Positions 12,701 to 19,417 of a DNA stretch of 64,000 nt are shown in pieces. The stretch is taken from assembly GCA_002633005.1 (NCBI GenBank), contig NMRA01000063.1:668427-732426 (forward strand), in the 5' to 3' direction. The stretch's first letter is position 1. Each line of letters starts with the position of its first letter. The position numbers and the translations under genes are program-made. The stretch is from Phoronis australis (taxonomy: Eukaryota > Phoronida > Phoronidae). The notes under the pieces are model-generated. The model saw only the letters and a program-made list of their open reading frames with translations. It was not told the origin of the DNA and did not search any database.

Positions 12701-15700
12701 AATAGCAACAGGACTTTTGATGATTGACTCAGTGCAAGGCATAATGTGTTGAATAGCAACAGGACTTTGATGATTGACTCAGTGCAAGGCATAATTTGTT
12801 GAATAGCAACAGGACTTTTGATGATTGACTCAGTGTAAGGCATAATTTGCTGAAAAGCTTCCAGTATATGGAGGGCCTATATAATGATCATCGTCTTTAC
12901 TGGGCCAGTTGAGATGGTGGCACTTTCTAACCACCTACACGAAGACGCTCTCATACTAGGCAAGTACTAGCCAATATCATTGAATGAAACGTGGTTGTAT
13001 AAACACACTGTATTATAATTAAAACATACCATGACTCTGGAGACTACGGTCGCCAGATAATAAAACATTTTTCTTCACTTCAAAATGACACTATTGGGCT
13101 TCCGTAGGAGACAGTTTAGTTAGCATAATTTGAATAAATCCATGAAAATCTCTCGCGGCTCACTTGAGTTTCCTTCACTGAGTGCCATTTTGCAGAAGTT
13201 ACACGAAATCAGGCCTGTTGACAAACAAAAAGTCCAAGAGACACAAATCTTACAAATTTCGCTGGATATCTTCGGTCACGCATTTCGCTCAGTCTCGCGC
13301 TTATTGTTGCCCAACTCACGTGATGTCAAATGAAATTCTCTGTGGTTATCATTCGCGGTGAAAAAATTAGTGGCGACCAAAAAGTGAAGAAGCAATTCTT
13401 CCCCAAAGTCATCTTCATTCATGTAGACGTGCTTCATTGAGGATATATATAGAAACAGAAAACGCCACTGAAGGAAGCACTTTTTAAGAACCAATTTTAA
13501 GAGAAAAATGTACTTTTGACAAGGTGATGGCCTTATTTTTGGTGACCATATTTTGACTACCGCCCATTTAAAATACAGGCTATATGACTAGTACAGAAAC
13601 TGTATAGCCCCTGTGTTAGAGTATGATCTCATATCCAAGTGAGTGCATGTGTAGGAGTAGTTCAGAGAATAAGTGTTATGTAATACACCCCCAACATGAG
13701 GAATTATAGTAAACATGTTTGTTCAGTATATCCTGTTATGATTCATGTATGTCACTATATAAGTGTATGATCGCATGGATTGTAACAGACTCAGTAGTAT
13801 CAGTAGGAGAGTATGTAATAAAACTATTATCTTCCTTCAGACTAGTATTATCCTTGGACCGCGTTCTCGCACTGTGTCGCGCATTCAACGTTCTTAACCA
13901 AACACAATGCCTTTCACTGCTAGCACATCAACAGGTTATGGGCCCAGCACGGCCAACAGTTCCAGCACTAGCGTGAGTAGAGGTTCAGGAAGACTGAGTC
14001 GGCTATGTTTTGATGGAGATGAAAGAAGGTACGAATTGTGTGAAATTAAGTTTCTCGGACATTTGAAATCTCTAGATCTGAAAGCGACAATTGAATCCGA
14101 CGCGGAAACTGTCGATGATGAGAAGAATGAAGAAGCATTCTGTGAACTAGTTCAATACTTGGACGACAAAAGTTTGAACTTAATAATTCGAGATGTGAGA
14201 AATGACGGCCGTGAGGCACTCAAGATTTTACGAGAACATTATACGGGGTGCAGTAAGCCAAGAATAATTGGGTTATACAGCGAACTGACGGCACTCAAAA
14301 TGCAAGCAAATGAGTCTGTGACAGACTATCTGATCAGGGCAGAACGTGCCGCAACTTACCTGCGAACAGCGGAAGAGGTTATAAGCGATAGCCTGTTGAT
14401 CGCAATGGCCATGAAGGGATTACCAGAAAAATTCTGACCCTTCATCGTTTATGTGTCTCAGAACACAGATAAAATAACGTTTGGAGACTTTTCTGTGAAC
14501 TAGTTCAATACTTGGACGACAAAAGTTTGAACTTAATAATTCGAGATGCGAGAAATGACGGCCGTGAGGCACTCAAGATTTTACGAGAACATTATACGGG
14601 GTGCAGTAAGCCAAGAATAATTGGGCTATACAGCGAACTGACGGCACTCAAAATGCAAGCAAATGAGTCTGTGACAGACTATCTGATCAGGGAAAACGTG
14701 CCGCAACTTACCTGCGAACAGCGGAAGAGGTTATAAGCGATAGCCTGTTGATCGCAATGGCCATGAAGGGATTACCAGAAAAATTCGGACCCTTCATCGT
14801 TATGTGTCTCAGAACACAGATAAAATAATGTTTGGAGACTTCAAAGTGAAGTTAAAGTCTTTTGAAGAAAATGAAAATGCGAGACAACATACGGAAGACT
14901 CCGTAATGAGGTCGGCGACCTACTGACGGAACAAACCAATGGAATGTTGGACGTGCGGTCGAAAAAGGCATAAAGCACAAGATAGCAGAACTCAAACAAG
15001 ATGGTGCAGACTGTGTAAAAACAGCTCCCACAACTTCGAGGATTGCCGAAGAAGGAAAGGCACAAGTAAAACCCACAAAGCAGCTGAGGAACAAGACCAG
15101 CAGGGAAGTAGATTTAATGATTTCAGTTTTAAGGTTAGCGATGATAGGTTTAAACATGATCAGATGTTAGTAAACAAACTGTTAGTTGATACTGGGGCAA
15201 CATCCCATATTGTTACAGACAGGTCCAAGTTTAAATGTGTTGATGAGAAATTTGATCCGTCTAGTCACTGCATAGAATTGGCAGATGGGACTAGGCCAAC
15301 TGGTATAGCACAGGCACGTGGTGATGTTGACATTAGGCTAATAGACAGTAAGGGCAATGTCATCTGTTCCACATTGACAAATGTTTTGTACATACCAAGC
15401 TATCCACAGGAAATATTCTCTGTCCAGGCTGCTGTTGCTAATGGGGCTTCAGTGATTTTTGAATCAGAAAATGCAAAATTAATTGCTCGTGATGGGACAG
15501 AATTCGAAATTGAAAAACGTGGAAAATTGTATTATTTGGATGTATTGGCTTCTGACACAGCAAATAAAGTCAGAGAGCATGACCTGTGTACATGGCACAA
15601 AATTTTTGGCCATTGTAACAATGATGACGTATTGAGATTAGAAACAGTTGTTAGAGGTATGAAAATTACTGACAAGGCTAAGGTGGATTGTGACGTTTGT

Positions 15701-18700
15701 ACTCTGGGGAAAATGACTAATACTAGGAATAGGAATCCAGATGCCCGCAGTACGAAAGCATTAGAATTTGTTCATTGTGATTTGGCAGGACCGATTGATC
15801 CCATTTCAAAAGATGGATTTAGATATGCAATATCCTTCGTTGATGATTTTAGTGGGGTGAATATGGTATATTTTATGAAACAGAAGTCAGACACAGTCAA
15901 GGCCACAAAACGTTTTATAGCAGACTGTGCACCCTATGGAGAAGTGAAGCGTATGCGTACCGACAATGGTACAGAATTTACATCGAGCGAATTTCAGGAG
16001 CTCATGTTGAGCCACAGTATTAAACACGAAAAGTCGGCCCCCTATTCCCCACACCAAAATGGGACAGTTGAACGAGGGTGGCGCACTTTATTTGAAATGG
16101 CCAGATGCTTGTTGATAAATGCCAATTTGCCAAAAAGATTTTGGACTTATGCGGTTATGTCTGCTGCATATATTAGAAACAGATGTTTCAACTCAAATAT
16201 TAAGAAAACCCCAGTGGAAGGGTTCACTGGACGACAACCCGATGTAAGCAACATGCATATTTTCGGAAGCGTGTGTTATGCATATGATAATGACCCCAAG
16301 AGGAAGAAACTTGATGCAAAAAGCATAAGGGGTATTTTTGTTGGATATGACAGGGGGAGTCCCGCATATCTTGTTTATGATCCTGAGAGTGACAGAATTC
16401 TCAGAAGTCGGTTAGTAAAATTTCCTGATAATTTTGATTTGTCAGATGCCACACCAAATGAGTGTGATGAAGAATTGGTGAGATTGCCAAGAATGAATCC
16501 TGAAACTAAGGAAGAGAAAAATGGCGAAATTAAGACTGAATCCAGTCAAATAAAGAATGAGTCAAATGAGAATAATGACGCAACTGAGGGTGGTCAAAGA
16601 AGATATCCTCTCAGAGAAAGAAGACCCCCAAGTTATTTGAATGATTATGTGGCCGGAAATATTGATTATTGCTACAAAATTATGGGAATTCCTCAAACGT
16701 ATGAGGAGGCAATGAATTCAAATGAATCAGAATTTTGGGAAAGGGCCATGAATGACGAAATGGACTCATTAAGGGAGAATGATACATTTACATTGACCAA
16801 ACTGCCTGAGGGACGCAATGATATTGTTGGCGGCAGGTGGGTGTTTGCCATTAAGGAAGATAGCAAGGGAAATATAACTCACAAGGCGAGATTTGTGGCA
16901 AAAGGCTATAGCCAAATTCCTGGAAGAGATTACTATGATACATATGCTCCAACTGTGAAATTGAGTACTATTAGGGCAGTAATTCAATTAGCTGTTGAGA
17001 ACGACTTACATGTACATCAAATGGATGTGAAAACGGCCTATTTAAATGCACCGATTGATTGCGAAATTTATATGACACAACCACAAGGTTTCGAGGAATT
17101 ATCAGAAACTGGTGAAAAACTTGTTTGGAAACTTAACAAGTCACTGTATGGCTTGAAGCAAAGTGGCCGGAATTGGAATTACGTTCTCAGAAATTATCTT
17201 ATTGAGATGGGGTATAAACAGAATGAAGTTGACCCGTGTATGTTTACAAGTTGTGATCCAAAGGGATCCATGACATTGCTGTTGATTTGGGTCGATGATA
17301 TAATAATCGTGGCAAGTGATGAGGTTTTACTCAGAAATACCAAGCAGATGTTATGTAATAAGTTTAAGATGAAAGATCTTGGTAAAATTGCCTATTTTCT
17401 TGGAATAGAGTTTGAGCACAAACAAGGCGAAATTGATATGAGTCAGAGGAAGTATTTGAGAAAACTGTTAGATAAATTTGGGATGACAGATTGTAAACCC
17501 AGATTGACTCCTTGTGAACAAGATGTTACTCAAGCGTGCAATGACGTAGCAGTAGTAGACAAAACAATGTATCGTGAAATAGTGGGAAGTTTGATTTATG
17601 CAATGACGTGTACAAGACCAGACTTATGTTTTGTTGTGACAAAATTATCTCAGAAACTGTCAGAGCCAATTGAGGCTGACATGATTAAATTGAAACAGGT
17701 GTTACGCTATTTGAAAGGAACTATGGATTATTCACTCAGATTTAGAAAGTCTGAAAATGGTTTGAGAATTATTGGTTTTAGTGATGCAGATTGGGGATCA
17801 TCTGATGACAGACACAGTATTACTGGATATTGTTTTAGCTGATGTGAAAACATTGCAGATATGTTTACAAAGTTATTGTCAAAAGTGAAACTACAGAAGT
17901 TTGTGAACTATGTTTTTGGACATGATGTTTGTAACTAAAGATTGCATAATAAATGTGATGAATATGACATCAAGGGGGAGTGTTAGAGTATGATCTCATA
18001 TCCCAGTGAGTGCATGTGTAGGAGTAGTTCAGAGAATAAGTGTTATGTAATACACCCCCAACATGAGGAATTGTAGTAAACATGTTTGTTCAGTATATCC
18101 TGTTATGATTCATGTATGTTACTATATAAGTGTATGATCGCATGGATTGTAACAGACTCAGTAGTATCAGTAGAAGAGTATGTAATAAAACTATTATCCT
18201 CCTTCAGACTAGTATTATCCTTGGACCGCGTTCTCGCACTGTGTCGCGCATTCAACGTTCTTAACCGAACAGAATACCTTTCACTGCAAGTACATCAACA
18301 CCCTGTATAGCCAGCTGAGAAGCTACATGTTACCTAACCCGGTGGCTGATTTTGAGCATAACGTAGAATTGTCATGAGGACTTGACAGGGACCTCAGGGG
18401 TTTCACGCTCTCCTGATTTATATACACTAGTTTGAAAAGGCTTTGCCCAGTTACACATTTTGTGTCATGAAAGAGAGGATGATACCTGCAGCTAATGCGG
18501 CAAGTAGAACTACACACGTTTACGGTTTATCACATTGGGGTAGACTCACAGTGGAACTGTGATTTTCTGTTGAGCCCAGACCATCTGGAGTTGCACCATA
18601 TATCAACTCTGGACGGTCTCTCACAACAATTTAGCGTTATGGTGGCCAAGGCCAAGGGGGCCATGGCCCCCCTAAAATTCTCCCAGATTCCACTTCGCAG

Positions 18701-19072
18701 TTCGGGGTGTGAATATTTGACGGGCTAATACTGTGTCCTGCCCACCAATTCAAAATCCTGGATCTGCCCCTGTAACCCTCGTGCAAAGTTTATACTAAAT
18801 ATATAGCTTTGCAACGATGTGGGTAAACAAATGGCTAAATAAAATCTGACACAAATTATCATTAAAATCTACACTTCGCCTGGAGTAAACTGTTAGTAAA
18901 CATATACCACGTCACACATTTCCAGTTTAATCGAACCTGAGAGAAAAATAAGCATGAAAGACAAGCAATAGATTCTGAATGAAACCTGTGGTATTGTTAC
19001 AGATAAAATCGCATCCACATCGTTGCCAAATTCATAAAAATTGAACACTTTGGAACGTGACTCCTCACACAT
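6524..19072 (-). CDS. METTL23: METTL23 methyltransferase, complete five-exon gene
   Basis: This is a seven-beta-strand SAM-dependent methyltransferase of the METTL21/23 group. The vertebrate protein is reported to methylate histone H3 arginine 17. Exons on the minus strand are 19,072-18,986, 10,063-9,959, 9,678-9,441, 8,483-8,399 and 6,713-6,524. All introns are GT-AG, the phases agree at every junction, and the spliced product is 234 aa. Landmarks in order: YGMFVWPSAPVLAQYVW; motif I FLELGAGTALPGVLAAKLG across junction 2/3; acidic motif VILSDSSRYPQCLENCRQSC; DIVLASDCFY; LLKKNPGAEMWCSYQERS; and the C-terminal LPGVHTIHMLIIS. The order and spacing match human METTL23, which is about 190 aa in its shorter form. 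The start is the only in-frame Met after an upstream stop. A second possible start lies at 10,042 (MFVWP), where the short human form begins. The gene diverges from SIRT7. Confidence 0.93.
7393..7640 (+). pseudogene. Decayed THAP zinc-finger domain
   Basis: One frame gives CMYGGCSNS, the C-x4-C start of a C2CH THAP finger, then a stop. A neighbouring frame continues with FLKDGNIAQKWQRDSC and ATLCSAHYGESCF, matching the W and the C-x2-H-F signature of THAP domains. The split frame shows it is broken. It lies in METTL23 intron 4 on the opposite strand. THAP domains are the DNA-binding part of P-element-like transposases and of many host factors. Which kind this came from is unknown. Confidence 0.6.
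7818..7862 (+). repeat. 21-bp duplication (CATACGTCAACACGCGCTACC)
   Basis: Two adjacent copies of about 21 bp share ACGTCAACACGCGCTACC. The stretch is short and lies in METTL23 intron 4. Confidence 0.6.
7866..7961 (-). mobile_element. hAT-like MITE remnant
   Basis: The stretch ends in CGTGGATCCGCCC. The interior (CAAAATCCTGGCTAATA, CTGCCCTGGCCC) is shared with the copies at 18,637-18,772 and 48,749-48,891. No coding capacity. Confidence 0.5.
8062..8160 (+). repeat. Dispersed repeat of about 100 bp, copy 2
   Basis: The stretch beginning TTCGGACTGCGCCGCTAAA and containing TTGCTTATTCGCCG is related to 3,285-3,390. The 24-bp minisatellite starts immediately after it. Confidence 0.5.
8165..8380 (+). 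repeat. 24-bp minisatellite, nine units
   Basis: Nine units of 24 bp consist of CTACTATTCTATGT, then (A/C)AACTCCTTG. Because 24 is a multiple of three, it reads as a long false open frame. On the METTL23 sense strand it begins 18 bases after the exon 4 donor. Confidence 0.92.
8399..8483 (-). CDS. METTL23: METTL23 exon 4
   Basis: The exon is 85 nt, phase 1 in and phase 2 out. It encodes DFESVLVTAAYLLKKNP, then GAEMWCSYQERS, counterpart of human DFEDILATIYFLMHKNP..WSTYQVRS. The acceptor is attacag and the donor AG|gtaaag. A 24-bp minisatellite begins 18 bases into the following intron. Confidence 0.93.
9441..9678 (-). CDS. METTL23: METTL23 exon 3 (SAM-binding core)
   Basis: The exon is 238 nt, phase 0 in and phase 1 out. 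It encodes LGAGTALPGVLAAKLGGDV (SAM-binding glycine loop), the acidic strand ILSDSS, and DIVLASDCFYDKS. The acceptor is cttcag and the donor CAG|gtaatc. Confidence 0.95.
9959..10063 (-). CDS. METTL23: METTL23 exon 2
   Basis: The exon has 35 codons, phase 0 at both ends, from VLGEGYGMFVWP to GKRFLE. The acceptor ends ..gaag and the donor is GAG|gtattg. The final FLE is the first half of SAM motif I. Confidence 0.93.
10859..10886. repeat. Perfect 13-bp inverted repeat
   Basis: GTAAATAAAAGTT and AACTTTTATTTAC are separated by two bases. A second small palindrome, CACTTAAAAGTG, follows directly. The site lies beside the LINE relic in METTL23 intron 1. Confidence 0.7.
10985..11900 (-). mobile_element. 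Degenerate non-LTR retrotransposon, 3' part
   Basis: Minus-strand frames joined across stops resemble the C-terminal part of LINE reverse transcriptase ORFs: VWHFCSKK, then LRKTGTQSSPF, FRYNNLLDIPQVKSVKYHKS, FRFEAVLVWNSLPNEL, then LDWPEGSCSVCKHSG. The F.FEA..WNSLP and W.G..C..CK pattern is typical of CR1/L2/Rex-type elements. The copy is frameshifted throughout and truncated at 5'. It lies in METTL23 intron 1 in the same orientation. The upper boundary is approximate. Confidence 0.65.
11921..12328 (+). repeat. 51-bp minisatellite A, eight units
   Basis: The unit is TCATGCGCTCGCAGTGTGC then TATGAACCACTTGTAAATTC then ACTCGTTATCAT. Units are diverged and one has lost 3 bases. The period of 51 gives a false open frame with a 17-residue repeat. 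Confidence 0.92.
12331..12854 (-). repeat. 51-bp minisatellite B, about ten units
   Basis: The unit, written on the plus strand, is TGCATAATTTGCTGAATAGC then AACAGGACTTTTGATGATTG then ACTCAGTGCAA. Two units have lost one T (50 bp). It directly abuts minisatellite A, has the same period and no obvious sequence similarity. Its long minus-strand open frames are artefacts. Confidence 0.92.
13120..13375 (+). repeat. Dispersed repeat, copy 1 (inverted copy at 24,885)
   Basis: The segment contains AAATTTCGCTGGATATCTTC, TGTTGACAAACAAAAAGT and CACGTGATGTCAAATG. Its reverse complement is recognisable at 24,885-25,145 with many substitutions. The element type is unknown. Confidence 0.55.
13614..13933 (+). 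repeat. Copia 5' LTR
   Basis: The LTR is 320 bp, starts TGTTAGAG and ends ATCAACA, and is preceded by CCCTG. The gag ATG (13,907) falls inside its last 27 bases. Confidence 0.94.
13907..14437 (+). pseudogene. gag: Copia gag, broken
   Basis: The frame begins MPFTASTSTGYGPSTANSS inside the LTR and continues into a UBN2/gag-polypeptide type domain: LCFDGDERRYELCEIKFLGHL, then ILREHYTG, LYSELTALKMQ, SVTDYLIRAE and AMAMKGLPEKF. It ends at TGA where the duplicate copy reads GGA. The nucleocapsid part is carried by the pol frame downstream. The copy is broken both by this stop and by the tandem duplication. Confidence 0.85.
13934..13948 (+). other. Copia primer-binding site (half-tRNA iMet type)
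   Basis: GGTTATGGGCCCAGC directly follows the 5' LTR. It is complementary to the anticodon stem-loop region of initiator tRNA-Met (GCTGGGCCCATAACC), the half-tRNA priming known for Drosophila copia. It lies within the gag frame and encodes GYGPS. Confidence 0.88.
14139..14842 (+). repeat. 353-bp tandem duplication inside gag
   Basis: 14,139-14,491 is repeated at 14,492-14,842. The copies differ by a few substitutions and small deletions. The unit is not a multiple of three, so the duplication shifts frame, and each copy also has its own disabling change (TGA in copy 1, small deletions in copy 2). Confidence 0.9.
14939..17842 (+). CDS. pol: Copia pol polyprotein, C-terminally truncated
   Basis: The frame has 967 codons. 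Two zinc knuckles stand at the start: CWTCGRKRHKAQDS (last Cys replaced by Ser) and the intact CRLCKNSSHNFEDC. The protease is LLVDTGATSH (residue about 84). Integrase has an HHCC region (WHKIFGHC ... CDVCTLGK) and D,D,E motifs in FVHCDLAGP, RTDNGTEF and PHQNGTVERGW. Reverse transcriptase runs from RWVFAIKED through HQMDVKTAYLNAP to IWVDDIIIVASD. RNase H starts (GFSDADWGSSDD) but ends in TGA after GYCFS. The order protease-integrase-RT-RNase H defines Ty1/copia. After the TGA the same frame continues into CENIADMFTK, so about 100 residues of RNase H are missing by an internal deletion. Confidence 0.93.
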   Translation: MECWTCGRKRHKAQDSRTQTRWCRLCKNSSHNFEDCRRRKGTSKTHKAAEEQDQQGSRFNDFSFKVSDDRFKHDQMLVNKLLVDTGATSHIVTDRSKFKCVDEKFDPSSHCIELADGTRPTGIAQARGDVDIRLIDSKGNVICSTLTNVLYIPSYPQEIFSVQAAVANGASVIFESENAKLIARDGTEFEIEKRGKLYYLDVLASDTANKVREHDLCTWHKIFGHCNNDDVLRLETVVRGMKITDKAKVDCDVCTLGKMTNTRNRNPDARSTKALEFVHCDLAGPIDPISKDGFRYAISFVDDFSGVNMVYFMKQKSDTVKATKRFIADCAPYGEVKRMRTDNGTEFTSSEFQELMLSHSIKHEKSAPYSPHQNGTVERGWRTLFEMARCLLINANLPKRFWTYAVMSAAYIRNRCFNSNIKKTPVEGFTGRQPDVSNMHIFGSVCYAYDNDPKRKKLDAKSIRGIFVGYDRGSPAYLVYDPESDRILRSRLVKFPDNFDLSDATPNECDEELVRLPRMNPETKEEKNGEIKTESSQIKNESNENNDATEGGQRRYPLRERRPPSYLNDYVAGNIDYCYKIMGIPQTYEEAMNSNESEFWERAMNDEMDSLRENDTFTLTKLPEGRNDIVGGRWVFAIKEDSKGNITHKARFVAKGYSQIPGRDYYDTYAPTVKLSTIRAVIQLAVENDLHVHQMDVKTAYLNAPIDCEIYMTQPQGFEELSETGEKLVWKLNKSLYGLKQSGRNWNYVLRNYLIEMGYKQNEVDPCMFTSCDPKGSMTLLLIWVDDIIIVASDEVLLRNTKQMLCNKFKMKDLGKIAYFLGIEFEHKQGEIDMSQRKYLRKLLDKFGMTDCKPRLTPCEQDVTQACNDVAVVDKTMYREIVGSLIYAMTCTRPDLCFVVTKLSQKLSEPIEADMIKLKQVLRYLKGTMDYSLRFRKSENGLRIIGFSDADWGSSDDRHSITGYCFS
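17843..17938 (+). pseudogene. Residual copia pol C terminus
   Basis: In the same frame as pol, after the TGA, the sequence reads CENIADMFTKLLSKVKLQKF and ends in TAA. ENIADMFTK is the usual far C-terminal copia motif. The middle of RNase H, including its later catalytic acids, is absent. Confidence 0.8.
17971..17980 (+). other. Copia polypurine tract
   Basis: The purine run AAGGGGGAG lies immediately before the 3' LTR, where plus-strand priming is expected. Confidence 0.85.
17981..18300 (+). repeat. Copia 3' LTR
   Basis: The LTR is 320 bp, starts TGTTAGAG and ends ACATCAACA, followed by the CCCTG duplication. About ten mismatches to the 5' LTR are counted by eye. Confidence 0.94.
18637..18772 (-). 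mobile_element. hAT-like MITE
   Basis: The stretch ends in CCTGGATCTGCCCCTG and contains GGGGGCCATGGCCCCCC and GGGCTAATACTG, the same layout as 48,749-48,891. It lies in METTL23 intron 1 close to exon 1. Confidence 0.55.
18986..19072 (-). CDS. METTL23: METTL23 exon 1
   Basis: The exon encodes 29 residues starting MCEESRSKVFNFYEFG and ending LSVTIPQ, followed by the donor gtttca. An in-frame stop lies upstream, with no other Met before this one. The ending IPQ joins VLGEGYGMFVWP of exon 2, matching the human IPQVLDPQYGMYVWP stretch. The donor is weak at positions +3 to +6. Confidence 0.85.
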
Positions 19073-19321
19073 AACAGAGAACTCAGAGCAACCACACGAC
19101 TTAACTGTAGCCAGGGTTTGTTTACAAAAGTTTTATGCTGCAATTAGAAGAAAAATATTCTGTATTAACACCATATATGTATTTAAAAGATAATACTATA
19201 TACCAAGATAATTTTTAAGTCCTCAAATAGGTTTACACCTAAAAACTACTTGCCAAAACGTGGCTATCAATCTCCAAATAGACAAGATGTGGTACGGCAA
19301 TAGAAATTCAGTTGTTAGGCC
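19073..19321. promoter_or_regulatory. Shared METTL23/SIRT7 intergenic region (putative bidirectional promoter)
   Basis: Only 249 bp separate the METTL23 start codon (minus) from the SIRT7 start codon (plus), so both 5' leaders and core promoters must lie here or overlap. The DNA is AT-rich and no unambiguous TATA or initiator can be assigned. An upstream in-frame stop for METTL23 lies near 19,134. Confidence 0.7.
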
Positions 19322-19417
19322 ATGGCCGATGACAATCTTTCCACAAGAGCTGCCCGAAAAACGGCCGATTTGGGTCGGATCTTAATCAAGGAGGAATTAA
19401 AGGCCCGTTCAAAGCAG
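19322..19417 (+). CDS. SIRT7: SIRT7 exon 1
   Basis: The exon has 32 codons: MADDNLSTRAARKTADLGRI, then LIKEELKARSKQ, and the donor CAG|gtgata. It resembles the human start (MAAGGLSRSERKAAERVRRL ... RERLRQ), and the next exon continues ISEILK as human continues VSRILR. No earlier in-frame Met lies close by. Confidence 0.87.

Larger units (their letters stand above)
13614..18300 (+). mobile_element. Copia LTR retrotransposon, recent but defective
   Basis: This is a complete Ty1/copia structure of 4,687 bp with two 320-bp LTRs (TG...CA), a primer site, gag, pol and a polypurine tract. It is flanked by the 5-bp target-site duplication CCCTG. By eye the LTRs differ at about ten positions, so roughly 97% identical, which suggests recent insertion. 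It cannot be autonomous as read: gag carries a 353-bp tandem duplication with stops, and most of RNase H is deleted. It lies in METTL23 intron 1, antisense to that gene. Confidence 0.96.

Noticed and set aside
12312-12843. Long minus-strand frames with 17-residue repeats
   Set aside because: They are the 51-bp minisatellite. Frames shift at the 50-bp units, so no stable coding constraint is visible.
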